From the NCBI GenBank assembly GCA_019750335.1, contig JAIEOQ010000005.1, positions 310,001-374,000 on the forward strand: a DNA stretch of 64,000 nt, read 5' to 3'. Each line of letters starts with the position of its first letter. Positions within the stretch are counted from its first letter, which is position 1. Source of the DNA: Candidatus Obscuribacterales bacterium (lineage in GTDB: Bacteria; Cyanobacteriota; Vampirovibrionia; Obscuribacterales; Obscuribacteraceae). Positions 39,915-48,099 of this stretch are shown here, piece by piece. The notes below the pieces were generated by a model. That model made no database searches. It saw nothing but the letters and a program-made list of their open reading frames with translations, and was not told the origin of the DNA. Position numbers and translations under genes: made by a program.

Positions 39915-41084
39915 ATGATGAAACTGTTTAAAACACTGGCACTATGTTGCAGCGTCTTACTGCTCTTACTGTCGATATCAGGCTGTCAGGCACCGCCTGA
40001 CAGCAAAGAAGCATCGCATACGACTAACGAGGTCGGCAAACCCCTTGTCAAAGACCTAGCGTTGAATGATGAAGAAGCAACGCATACTACTTACGAGGTC
40101 AGTAAACCCCTTGTCAAAGACCTAACGCTGAATGATGAGTATGTATGCCAGATTAGAGCCATACAGCATATTGAAATTCGTTCATTAGAGAAGGGTTACC
40201 TGCAAAATGTACTGATAGACGAAGGAGACGCTGTTCACAAGGGACAATTGCTTTTTCAAATAAAGCCCAATGTCTACCAAGCCGATGTTCAAAAATCAGA
40301 AGCAGAGGTTGAGCTTTCCAAAATTGAGCTGCAGAACAACCAGGCACTTGTCGAAAAAGACATTATTTCCTCCACTGAAGCCGCCATGTCTGCCGCGAAG
40401 CTGAATAAAGTCAAAGCGGAACTAGAGCTAGCTAAAACGCATTTAGGCTTTACTGAAATTCGAGCTCCGTTTGACGGGTTGATAGGCCGCTTTGGTGATA
40501 TTAGGCTGGGCAGCCTACTGGAAGAAAACCAGCTGCTGACGACCTTAAGCGATATGCATCGTCTTTGGGTGTACTTCAATGTGCCTGAAGCTGTGTACCT
40601 GGACTACATGAAAAATAGGCAAAACGGCATTTCTCAGAGCGTTCAACTGGAACTCGCCAACAAGGAAATCTATCCTGAACCTGGAACGATAGAAGCCATT
40701 CAGTCAGACTTTAACAGTACCTCAGGCAATATTGCCTTTCGAGCGGCCTTTAATAACCCGCATGGTCTGCTGCGTTACGGGCAAACAGGCACAATACTAT
40801 GGCCCAAGAAGGTCAAGCAGGCGGTCATTGTGCCCCAAAAATCCACGTTTGAAATTTTAGATAAACGCTTCATTTATGTTGTCGACAAAAACGGGGTGAT
40901 TCACGAACGTGAGGTTAAAGTGGCTGGTGAAGAACCCAACGTATACCTTGTTGCCTCTGGAATAACCGCTGATGAGATGTTCCTGCTTGAGCGACAAAAC
41001 AAATTAGATAAAGGCGACAAAATCAGCTACAAGCTGATTGATCCCAAAATTGCTATCGAGAATATAAAACTGTATGCAGAATAG
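39915..41084 (+). CDS. RND efflux periplasmic adaptor (MFP) lipoprotein
   Basis: 389 residues. A lipoprotein signal ends in LSISGC (Cys about 24), so it is anchored by lipid. Residues 32-75 are a perfect-length tandem duplication of 22 residues. Then come the HlyD/AcrA barrel-sandwich (GYLQNVLIDEGDAVHKGQLLFQI), a coiled-coil hairpin (about 118-172), KTHLGFTEIRAPFDGLIGR, and the beta-barrel and membrane-proximal domains to the end. It links the inner-membrane pump to the outer-membrane channel. First gene of a three- or four-gene operon. Confidence 0.9.
   Translation: MMKLFKTLALCCSVLLLLLSISGCQAPPDSKEASHTTNEVGKPLVKDLALNDEEATHTTYEVSKPLVKDLTLNDEYVCQIRAIQHIEIRSLEKGYLQNVLIDEGDAVHKGQLLFQIKPNVYQADVQKSEAEVELSKIELQNNQALVEKDIISSTEAAMSAAKLNKVKAELELAKTHLGFTEIRAPFDGLIGRFGDIRLGSLLEENQLLTTLSDMHRLWVYFNVPEAVYLDYMKNRQNGISQSVQLELANKEIYPEPGTIEAIQSDFNSTSGNIAFRAAFNNPHGLLRYGQTGTILWPKKVKQAVIVPQKSTFEILDKRFIYVVDKNGVIHEREVKVAGEEPNVYLVASGITADEMFLLERQNKLDKGDKISYKLIDPKIAIENIKLYAE
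40008..40139 (+). repeat. 66-bp in-frame tandem duplication in the adaptor gene
   Basis: 40008-40073 and 40074-40139 are adjacent copies with few differences; each encodes a 22-residue unit of the form E-A-(S/T)-H-T-T-x-E-V-x-KPLVKDL-x-LNDE directly after the lipoprotein signal. Confidence 0.9.
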
Positions 41085-41101
41085 TTTAGGTTCGGTCAAC
41101 T

Positions 41102-44100
41102 ATGTTTCGTAACATCCTTAAACGGCCGGTACTCGGGATTGTTGTCTCAGTTTTAATCGTTTTCCTCGGCTGTCTGTCCCTTGTGCAGCTTCCTATTTCG
41201 CAGTTTCCCCAAATTGCGCCCACCGTCGTCAATATCTTTATTGCCTACCCCGGTGCCAGTGCCGATGTGCTTACCAAGTCGACGCTGGTACCACTGGAAG
41301 CGGCCATTAACGGTGTGCCGGGCATGCGCTATATGTCCTCTGATGCCACCAGTGCCGGTGAGGCCACTGTTCGTTTAGTATTTGAACCAGGTACCGACTC
41401 CAACCAGGCGGTGGTTAGCGTCAAAACCCGGGTGGATCAGGTGATGACCTCATTACCTGATCTCGTTCAGCGAGAGGGTGTCATCATTCGACCCCTACAG
41501 TCCTCCATGCTGATGTATGTGGATTTATATTCTGATTCTCCCTCCTTTAACCAGAAGTACCTGTTTAATTACGCCTATACCAAGCTAATACCGGAAATTC
41601 AACGGATTCCAGGGGTTGCGAACGCGACCTTATTGGGCAGTAGAACTTATGCCATGAGGCTGTGGCTTAACCCTGATCGCATGCGAGCCTACAATATCTC
41701 TTCTGAAGAAGTGGTCGAGGCCGTTAAAAGCCAGAGCCTTATTGCTCGTCCTGGCCGGCTCGGTATCAGCTCGGGGAAAAAAGCCCAGTCTACTGAATAT
41801 GTGCTGAATTATGTCGGCCGCTATACCGAGCCTGAGCAGTACGAAAATATCATTATCAAAAGCTCCGGGTTTGGTGAAATGGTCAAGCTTAAAGACATTG
41901 CCACCGTGGAGCTGGGCAGTGAGTTTTATGATATTTACACGAATTTGGATGGAAAGTCTTCCGCGTCTATCGTGCTGAAACAGACGTCCGATAGCAATGC
42001 CAGGCAAGTCATCACAAAGGTCAAAGAGAAAATCAGCGAACTCTCTAAGGCGTTTCCGGACGGTATACACGTCCAGTACAGCTACGATGTCTCCAAGTTT
42101 TTAGACGCCTCGATTGAGCAGGTGATTGACACCATCCGTGATGCGTTTATTTTGGTCACCCTGGTCGTCTTTCTGTTTTTGGGAGACTGGCGTTCCACCG
42201 TCATTCCAGTCATTGCCGTACCTATTTCCTTAATTGGGCCCTTTTTGGTGCTCTCGATGTTTGGTATGTCCATTAACCTGATTACCTTATTTGCTTTGGT
42301 ACTGGCTATCGGCATTGTGGTGGATGATGCCATTGTGGTGGTTGAAGCCGTCCACAGCAATATGGAGAAAGACCCGACGTTAACGCCTTATGCGGCGACG
42401 CAAAAAGCCATGGGCGAATTGGGAAGCGCTATTTTGGCCATCTCACTGGTGATGATTTCGGTGTTTGTGCCGATAGCCTTCATTCCCGGCCCGGTGGGGG
42501 TATTTTACCGGCAGTTTTCTATTACGATGTCCAGCGCCATTGTGATTTCGGCGTTGGTGGCGTTAACGCTAACGCCTGTTTTATGCGCCATGTTTCTTAA
42601 AAACCATGCCGGTCACAAGCCCTCTTTCAACGTATTTCAATGGTTTATTGGTTTATTCAATTCTGTTTTCGAAGTATTCACCCGTGGCTACATGTGGCTC
42701 TTAAATCGTTTCGTCACACAAAAAATAATGTGCCTGGTGGTGATCATTTTATTTTCTGCCGGCGTTGTTTATATGAGCCAAAAGGTTTCCTCCGGCTTTG
42801 TCCCGAATGAAGACCAAGGCACAATCTACGCTATTGTTCAAACGCCACCCGGGTCTTCGCTGGAGTACACCAACAAAGTGATGGGCGAGCTGCAAAAAAT
42901 GACCAAAGGGGTTGACGGGGTCGACTCGGTGACGTCGATGGCGGGCTACGAAATCATGACAGAAGGCAGAGGCTCCAATGCGGGAACCTGTCTTATCAAC
43001 CTCAAAAACTGGGAAGAACGCAAACAAAACGTCCATGAAATTATTGAGGAGTTAGAGCAGCACACTGCTGGGTTGGGAGGCCGGGTTGAATTTTTTGAGC
43101 CGCCAGCCATTCCAGGCTTTGGATCTTCTGGCGGATTTTCGTTGCGATTACTGGATAAAACCGGCGATCTCCGCTATCAGGATCTGCAAGTAGCCACTCA
43201 GGACTTTATGAAAAACCTGATGAAACGCAAAGAGATTTCAGGGCTTTTTACTTTCTACAATGCGTCCTACCCGCAATATGAAATCAAGATCGATAACCAA
43301 ATGGCCATGCAGAAGGGAGTTTCCATTGGCACGGCTATGAGAAACCTGGATGTTATGAACAGCGGATCTTATGAGCAAGGGTTCGTTAAATTTGGCCGGT
43401 TTTTTAAAGTCTTTACCCAGGCAGCCCCTGAATTCCGCAGGAATCTGGAAGATCTGACGACCCAGTTTGTCAAAAATGACCAGGGGGATATGGTTCCTTA
43501 CTCGTCATTTATGACCTTGGAAAAAACAAAAGGGGCCAATGAAATCACGCGTTATAACATGTACAACTCTGCCGCCATTCGCGGATTCCCGGCAAAAGGG
43601 TATACGTCTGGCGACGCCATTCAGGCTATCCGCGAGGTGGCTAAAAACACCCTTTCACGCGAGTTCGACATTGCGTGGGAAGACCTGGCCTACGACGAAG
43701 CGAAACGCGGTAATGAATTTGTTGTTATTTCTTTGATTGTTGTGCTTTTTGTCTATTTAGTGCTGGCGGCCCAGTACGAAAGCTTTGCACTGCCTTTGGC
43801 CGTACTCTTCTCCTTGCCCATTGGCATTTTTGGCTCCTTCGCAATGCTCAGTCTAATGGGCTTGGCCAATGATGTGTATGCACAAATTGCTGTTATTACC
43901 CTGCTTGGATTGTTGGGTAAAAATGCTGTGCTAATCGTCGAGTTTGCGGTTCAAAAGCGGAATGAAGGTTTATCGTTGCGAGACGCTGCCCTGGAAGGTG
44001 CCAGGATGCGGTTTCGACCGATCCTGATGACGTCCTTTGCCTTTGTCGCAGGGCTTGTCCCCCTTGTGTTGTCGCATGGTGCCGGGGCAGTAGGAAATAA

Positions 44101-44422
44101 AACCCTTGGTTCGTCTGCCATGGGAGGGATGATTACGGGCACCTTCATCGGCGTGTTGGTTATTCCAGGGCTCTACTTTCTATTCGCCAAGCTGGTTGAT
44201 GGAAAAAACCTGTTGAAAGATGAAGACCATACCAGTATCACTGACTCCATTGTGAGGAGAAAAAAGAACCGTTGGCAAATGCAGAGAAGGCTAACAGGAC
44301 AATTTAAATTACTGATCAAAAAAATGAAGTCTCCAGCCGCAGCCGACGAACCTCCAGCCGCAGCCGACGCTATGCCTCCAGTTGAAACCGATGCGAAGCC
44401 TCCAGCGAAGCCTAAGGATTAA
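41102..44422 (+). CDS. RND efflux pump permease, HAE1/AcrB family
   Basis: 1,106 residues, slightly longer than AcrB because of a charged and Pro/Ala-rich cytoplasmic tail (last ~55 residues). Typical features: N-terminal membrane helix (FRNILKRPVLGIVVSVLIV), large periplasmic loops, LAIGIVVDDAIVVVEAVHSN with the proton-relay Asp pair in TM4, and LLGKNAVLIVEFAV with the Lys in TM10. It exports drugs or hydrophobic compounds using the proton gradient. It starts 17 bases after the adaptor gene; the OEP gene follows. Confidence 0.95.
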   Translation: MFRNILKRPVLGIVVSVLIVFLGCLSLVQLPISQFPQIAPTVVNIFIAYPGASADVLTKSTLVPLEAAINGVPGMRYMSSDATSAGEATVRLVFEPGTDSNQAVVSVKTRVDQVMTSLPDLVQREGVIIRPLQSSMLMYVDLYSDSPSFNQKYLFNYAYTKLIPEIQRIPGVANATLLGSRTYAMRLWLNPDRMRAYNISSEEVVEAVKSQSLIARPGRLGISSGKKAQSTEYVLNYVGRYTEPEQYENIIIKSSGFGEMVKLKDIATVELGSEFYDIYTNLDGKSSASIVLKQTSDSNARQVITKVKEKISELSKAFPDGIHVQYSYDVSKFLDASIEQVIDTIRDAFILVTLVVFLFLGDWRSTVIPVIAVPISLIGPFLVLSMFGMSINLITLFALVLAIGIVVDDAIVVVEAVHSNMEKDPTLTPYAATQKAMGELGSAILAISLVMISVFVPIAFIPGPVGVFYRQFSITMSSAIVISALVALTLTPVLCAMFLKNHAGHKPSFNVFQWFIGLFNSVFEVFTRGYMWLLNRFVTQKIMCLVVIILFSAGVVYMSQKVSSGFVPNEDQGTIYAIVQTPPGSSLEYTNKVMGELQKMTKGVDGVDSVTSMAGYEIMTEGRGSNAGTCLINLKNWEERKQNVHEIIEELEQHTAGLGGRVEFFEPPAIPGFGSSGGFSLRLLDKTGDLRYQDLQVATQDFMKNLMKRKEISGLFTFYNASYPQYEIKIDNQMAMQKGVSIGTAMRNLDVMNSGSYEQGFVKFGRFFKVFTQAAPEFRRNLEDLTTQFVKNDQGDMVPYSSFMTLEKTKGANEITRYNMYNSAAIRGFPAKGYTSGDAIQAIREVAKNTLSREFDIAWEDLAYDEAKRGNEFVVISLIVVLFVYLVLAAQYESFALPLAVLFSLPIGIFGSFAMLSLMGLANDVYAQIAVITLLGLLGKNAVLIVEFAVQKRNEGLSLRDAALEGARMRFRPILMTSFAFVAGLVPLVLSHGAGAVGNKTLGSSAMGGMITGTFIGVLVIPGLYFLFAKLVDGKNLLKDEDHTSITDSIVRRKKNRWQMQRRLTGQFKLLIKKMKSPAAADEPPAAADAMPPVETDAKPPAKPKD

Positions 44423-44432
44423 TCAGTCAACT

Positions 44433-45905
44433 ATGAGCAGAATGGACAGAAAAAAAATTGTTAGTCTTCTAACGCTCATAGCTTTTATGGCAGTCCTTCA
44501 TGGGCCTGTTTTTGCAAAATCGTTTTTTCATCCGCTTGAGCTGTTGGAAAAAAAGGCGACATTCAACGTACCAAAGAAGTATGACATTCCGCAGCTAAAG
44601 GGCTCTGTTGCTGTTGATAGTGCGGCTTCCATTAACTGGCGGCATTTTTTTTCTGATCCTGATCTTGTTTCCTTGATTGAAAAAGCCCTGGCAAATAACC
44701 AAGAATTCAATATTGCGATACAGGATATTGAAATTGCTACCAGTGAAGTGAAAGAAAAACAAGCTGAGTATCTGCCTAAAGTCGGCTTGGGGTTTGGCGG
44801 AAGTTACATTCATCCATCCGAAAACACCCCGGAAGGCGTGTTGGATACAATCATTGAGAAAAATTTTTTCAGCAACCCGGATTTTAACCTGAATCTGGGT
44901 CCTTCCCTGAGCTGGGAAGTGGATATCTGGAAAAAATTGAGAAATGCCAAAGAGGCAGCCAGAATGCGTATGATAGCTCAATACGAGGTCCGTAATTTTC
45001 TTATTTCCAGGCTCGTTACTGAAATTGCACGCAGCTATTATGAATTGATGGCTCTGGATAACTCTTTGCAGATACTAGATGCAAACATTAGCATCCAGGA
45101 AGCGGCTTTCGTCAAAATGCAGACCTTGAAGCGTTATGCCAAAGCGAACCAGTTAGGGGTCAATCGGTTTGAAGCCCAGTTAAACAAGACTAAAAGCCAG
45201 CGGTATGGAACCAGTCAAAGAATTGTTGAAAAAGAGAATTTTCTGAAGTTCCTTTCCGGTATCTATGATGAAGGACCAATAAAAAGACACTCTGATCAGT
45301 TTATGGCGATGTCGGTTGATGAATTGCAGACGGGTGTGCCTGTTCAACTTTTGGAAAACAGAGCCGATATTCGTCAGGCTGAAGCGGCGATTAAGGCGGC
45401 AAAGCTCGATTTAAAAAGTGTCAAGGCCCAGCTATACCCCAACCTGACGATTAACGCAGGTACTGGCTTTTCGGCGTGGAACCCCCAGTTGCTTTTTAAA
45501 ACCCCCCAGTCGTTGCTCTACAATGCAATGGGTAACTTCACGGTTCCATTGATCAACCGAAGAGCAATCATTGCACGAATACAGATAGCCGATGCCTACC
45601 AAACACAAACGGTTTTGACTTATGAGCAGACTTTACTAAAAGCCTACACTGATGTTCTTAATCAGGAGTCAAACATAAGAAATATGCAGCAGGCCTTCGA
45701 TAAGAAAAAGCGAGAAGTCGTATTGCTTGATGAGTCTATCGGTACGGCAAACATGCTGTTTAAGTACGCCAAGGCGACTTACGTCGAAGTGCTGCTCACC
45801 CAGGAAGAGAAACTGAACGCTGAAAAAGAACTGGTTGAAATGAAAATGAACCTGGTCGGGTCCAGAGTTAACCTCTATCGAGCACTAGGGGGCGGCTGGC
45901 GTTGA
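44433..45905 (+). CDS. Outer-membrane efflux channel, OprM/NodT family
   Basis: 490 residues from ATG 44433, which shares the context GTCAACTATG with the permease start. The signal peptide ends at VFA; there is no lipobox Cys, unlike OprM. Two OEP repeats follow: WRHFFSDPDLVSLIEKALANNQEF, SWEVDIWKKLRNAKEAARM, and later VPVQLLENRADIRQAEAAIKAAKLDL, with ALGGGWR at the end as in most NodT proteins. It forms the trimeric channel for the RND pump. The stop overlaps the next start. Confidence 0.92.
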   Translation: MSRMDRKKIVSLLTLIAFMAVLHGPVFAKSFFHPLELLEKKATFNVPKKYDIPQLKGSVAVDSAASINWRHFFSDPDLVSLIEKALANNQEFNIAIQDIEIATSEVKEKQAEYLPKVGLGFGGSYIHPSENTPEGVLDTIIEKNFFSNPDFNLNLGPSLSWEVDIWKKLRNAKEAARMRMIAQYEVRNFLISRLVTEIARSYYELMALDNSLQILDANISIQEAAFVKMQTLKRYAKANQLGVNRFEAQLNKTKSQRYGTSQRIVEKENFLKFLSGIYDEGPIKRHSDQFMAMSVDELQTGVPVQLLENRADIRQAEAAIKAAKLDLKSVKAQLYPNLTINAGTGFSAWNPQLLFKTPQSLLYNAMGNFTVPLINRRAIIARIQIADAYQTQTVLTYEQTLLKAYTDVLNQESNIRNMQQAFDKKKREVVLLDESIGTANMLFKYAKATYVEVLLTQEEKLNAEKELVEMKMNLVGSRVNLYRALGGGWR

Positions 45906-47089
45906 ATAGAGCGATGGAAAAAACATTTGAGACCCGCGTGCCCTTGCCCGTCATCCGTTCCCTGTGCGCCTGGGGTCTGGTGTTGAGCCTGAGCGCTAGT
46001 GCTCCGCTGGCCGTTTTGTCCGCCAACATCCCGGCTGAAGGCGGAGGGTCCCCAGTGTTGCAGAGCACCATTATCAAGACCGAGTGCAATAGTCCGCAAC
46101 GCCCGACGGTCAACACGGAGGATATGCGGACGGTTGCCCCCGGCACGGCGTTGGATCTGTTGCTTTCGACCGAGATTGAAGCCGGCGTGACCGTGGCAGG
46201 CGATGAGTTCTTCGGCAAAATCAGCAAGGACGTGCTGGTGGATGGCCGGGTGGTGATACCTAGGGGCACGCTGGTGCACGGGGTGCTGAGCACCATGGAA
46301 GATCCAAAACGCGCTGGCCGCAATGGCTACATTAACGCGCGCTTTGATTATTTAATCACGCCTGACGGGCGTGAAATCCCGATTGAGGGCAACAGCACCA
46401 CGCGGGACTCCAAAGGCAAAGCCGCAGCCAAAGTCGTCGGACGTGCGGCGGGCTACACCGCCGTTGGTGGCGTGGTCGGTGCAATGATGGTGCTGGAATA
46501 TGGCGGTCTGGCGGCTGCAGCGGCCAGTCAAGGGTACGCGCTGGCGGGCGGAGCGGCTATTGGTGGAGCTGCCGGGCTGACAATCGCCATGCTGATGAAG
46601 GGTAAAAGCGTCATGCTCCAGCCCGGCGCTGAAATGCACTTCAAACTCAGCGAGCCGCTGAAACTACCCACCATGACCATGCCCGATGAGACGGCGGAAG
46701 ATTATAGCCTTCCTGGTCTGGAGGTGAAGGTGGCGGGCATGCGCATTGACGGCCACCCGTCCGGCGAGATTACGCTGACGCTGGACATTCTGAATCAAAC
46801 CGAAAATACATTCTCCACGTTTGACATTGGCCTGGAGGACGAGCTGGGCAACCTGTTCTTCCCCTCTCACCTTGGCGATACGGGCATGTGGTCCAGCAAA
46901 ATCAAGCCCAGCAGTCACCTCAACAGCAACATCACTTTCAGCGTGGACAACGTCAAATGCCGCCACAAGCTGGTGTTTTTCAAGCCGTATTCCCGTGAAC
47001 CGCTGGCAAAATTCACCCTGATGCCATGCATGCAAGCGGCAAAGCCAGCCCCAAAGGCAAGCGCTGGGCTACTGAAGCGTACCAGCTAG
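45902..47089 (+). CDS. GC-rich exported VirB10/TrbI-like protein coupled to the RND operon
   Basis: 395 residues from TTG 45902 (overlapping the OEP stop by 4) or ATG 45914. It has a signal or anchor at about 15-40, then a beta module with VVIPRGTLVHGVL, NARFDYLITPDGREIPIEG, similar to the exported proteins at 6424 and 7515. A Gly/Ala-rich hydrophobic stretch (about 175-225) and a beta-rich C-terminal half follow. Base composition is visibly more GC-rich than its neighbours. An RND operon is not a usual place for such a gene. Function unknown. Confidence 0.7.
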   Translation: MNRAMEKTFETRVPLPVIRSLCAWGLVLSLSASAPLAVLSANIPAEGGGSPVLQSTIIKTECNSPQRPTVNTEDMRTVAPGTALDLLLSTEIEAGVTVAGDEFFGKISKDVLVDGRVVIPRGTLVHGVLSTMEDPKRAGRNGYINARFDYLITPDGREIPIEGNSTTRDSKGKAAAKVVGRAAGYTAVGGVVGAMMVLEYGGLAAAAASQGYALAGGAAIGGAAGLTIAMLMKGKSVMLQPGAEMHFKLSEPLKLPTMTMPDETAEDYSLPGLEVKVAGMRIDGHPSGEITLTLDILNQTENTFSTFDIGLEDELGNLFFPSHLGDTGMWSSKIKPSSHLNSNITFSVDNVKCRHKLVFFKPYSREPLAKFTLMPCMQAAKPAPKASAGLLKRTS

Positions 47090-47099
47090 AATGTGTCGT

Positions 47100-47165
47100 C
47101 ACTGGCTTGGTTCGCTGAGTGCGTTGGCATTGCTTTGGGGTGACGTGTACACAAAATGGTGCACA
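47100..47165 (+). repeat. Degenerate copy of the island left-end sequence
   Basis: CACTGGCTTGGTTCGCTGAG at 47100-47119 matches 17625-17644 with one difference, and TGTACACAAAATGGTGCACA at 47146-47165 matches the 20-mer with three differences, at nearly the same distance and same orientation. No tmRNA-derived repeat is next to it. Confidence 0.7.
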
Positions 47166-47173
47166 GTTGGTAA

Positions 47174-47503
47174 CTAACTGCGAGTTTTTACGAGGTTGTG
47201 CTTATCTCGAATAATAGTTCCTACCTTGCGTTCAGGCGGACAAGGAGCCGTGCTGATATGAATATCGTGGCCAAGTCTTTGTAGATATTCGGTAAGCCTT
47301 TCAATTGAGAATTCATCGAACTTGCCATTGAGAATTTTTGAGACTTTAGGTTGATCTGTGCCAATAGTGTCAGCAACTTCACGCTGGGTCATTTTGCTTC
47401 CACGAATAACTTCTTGCAATGCCATGAAAAGGTAAGACTTAAGTTTAAGTCCGGCAGCTTCTTCTTCGCTAAATCCAAGATCTGAAAATACGTTCTTGCT
47501 CAT
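47174..47503 (-). CDS. higA: HigA-like XRE antitoxin
   Basis: 109 residues. The HTH is at about 30-85: LMALQEVIRG-type helix, then SKMTQREVADTIGTDQPKVSKILNGKF and SIERLTEYLQRLGHDIHI, the XRE form seen with RelE/Gp49-type toxins. The gene start overlaps the toxin gene's stop by 4 bases (ATGA), toxin first, as in higBA modules. Confidence 0.82.
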   Translation of the reverse strand: MSKNVFSDLGFSEEEAAGLKLKSYLFMALQEVIRGSKMTQREVADTIGTDQPKVSKILNGKFDEFSIERLTEYLQRLGHDIHISTAPCPPERKVGTIIRDKHNLVKTRS

Positions 47504-47904
47504 GTTTCTGTTCTCTTCGTACGGTTTTCGATAATTTCTTTATATCGTTTGCTGGCAATCTTGATGTCGGATTTTTCCGTTTGTTCTGTGGTTTTCTTCG
47601 TTATTACATGAAACGCATAGATGCCTTCTTGAAATTTTGCGACGTAAATTAATCGGTATTGGCTTTTGTTTTCGTCTTGAATTTTTATCTCACGAACACC
47701 GGCACCAATTGAAGGCATCTCTCTGAAATGATCCGGGTCTAGTCCTTGTTGAACCCGACCGAGTTGAAAGCCAATTTCTTTCTTCATTTCAGTTGGCCAG
47801 TTTTTCCTGATCTCCTCTTTGAGATTGTCTGGATACCAGATAACCTCTTTTTCTTCTTGCGGATCGATCCGGATTGTTGAATTAAGCTTGTGCTTCTTGG
47901 TCAT
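47500..47904 (-). CDS. higB: HigB/Gp49-like RelE-family toxin
   Basis: 134 residues. The RelE/Gp49 pattern is evident: EVIWYPDNLKEEIRKNWPTEMKKEIGFQLGRVQQGLDPDHFREMPSIGAGVREIKIQ, then YRLIYVAKFQEGIYAFHVITKKT. These toxins cleave mRNA on the ribosome or interfere with translation. The palindrome at 47914-47931 just upstream is the likely operator for HigA. It borders the degenerate island-end copy at 47100-47165 and may be cargo of an older element. Confidence 0.82.
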   Translation of the reverse strand: MTKKHKLNSTIRIDPQEEKEVIWYPDNLKEEIRKNWPTEMKKEIGFQLGRVQQGLDPDHFREMPSIGAGVREIKIQDENKSQYRLIYVAKFQEGIYAFHVITKKTTEQTEKSDIKIASKRYKEIIENRTKRTET

Positions 47905-47913
47905 ATTAAAGTG

Positions 47914-47931
47914 TATGCCAGTTTTGGCATA
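47914..47931. promoter_or_regulatory. Operator palindrome before higBA
   Basis: TATGCCAGTTTTGGCATA: 7-base perfect arms, 4-base centre, 10 bases before the toxin start codon. Position and size suit autoregulation by the HigA antitoxin. Confidence 0.65.
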
Positions 47932-48099
47932 TTGTCAATGGACAGTCAGCGCATTGGTGGAAGGCTTACAAGGATCTGTTTGGGGTCTGGACGTTTAGAA
48001 GAAAAAAGAATGTGCGTTTGGGTCTAGGGATTAAATGGTTGCATCTTGGCTTACACCTCTAGAGGCCGAGGGCTGTGGTGCCGGTATTGCTTGTGCCAA

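Noticed and set aside
45868..46323. Two minus-strand open frames in the GC-rich gene
   Set aside because: Long antisense frames are expected in GC-rich coding DNA; the plus-strand gene is coupled to the operon.
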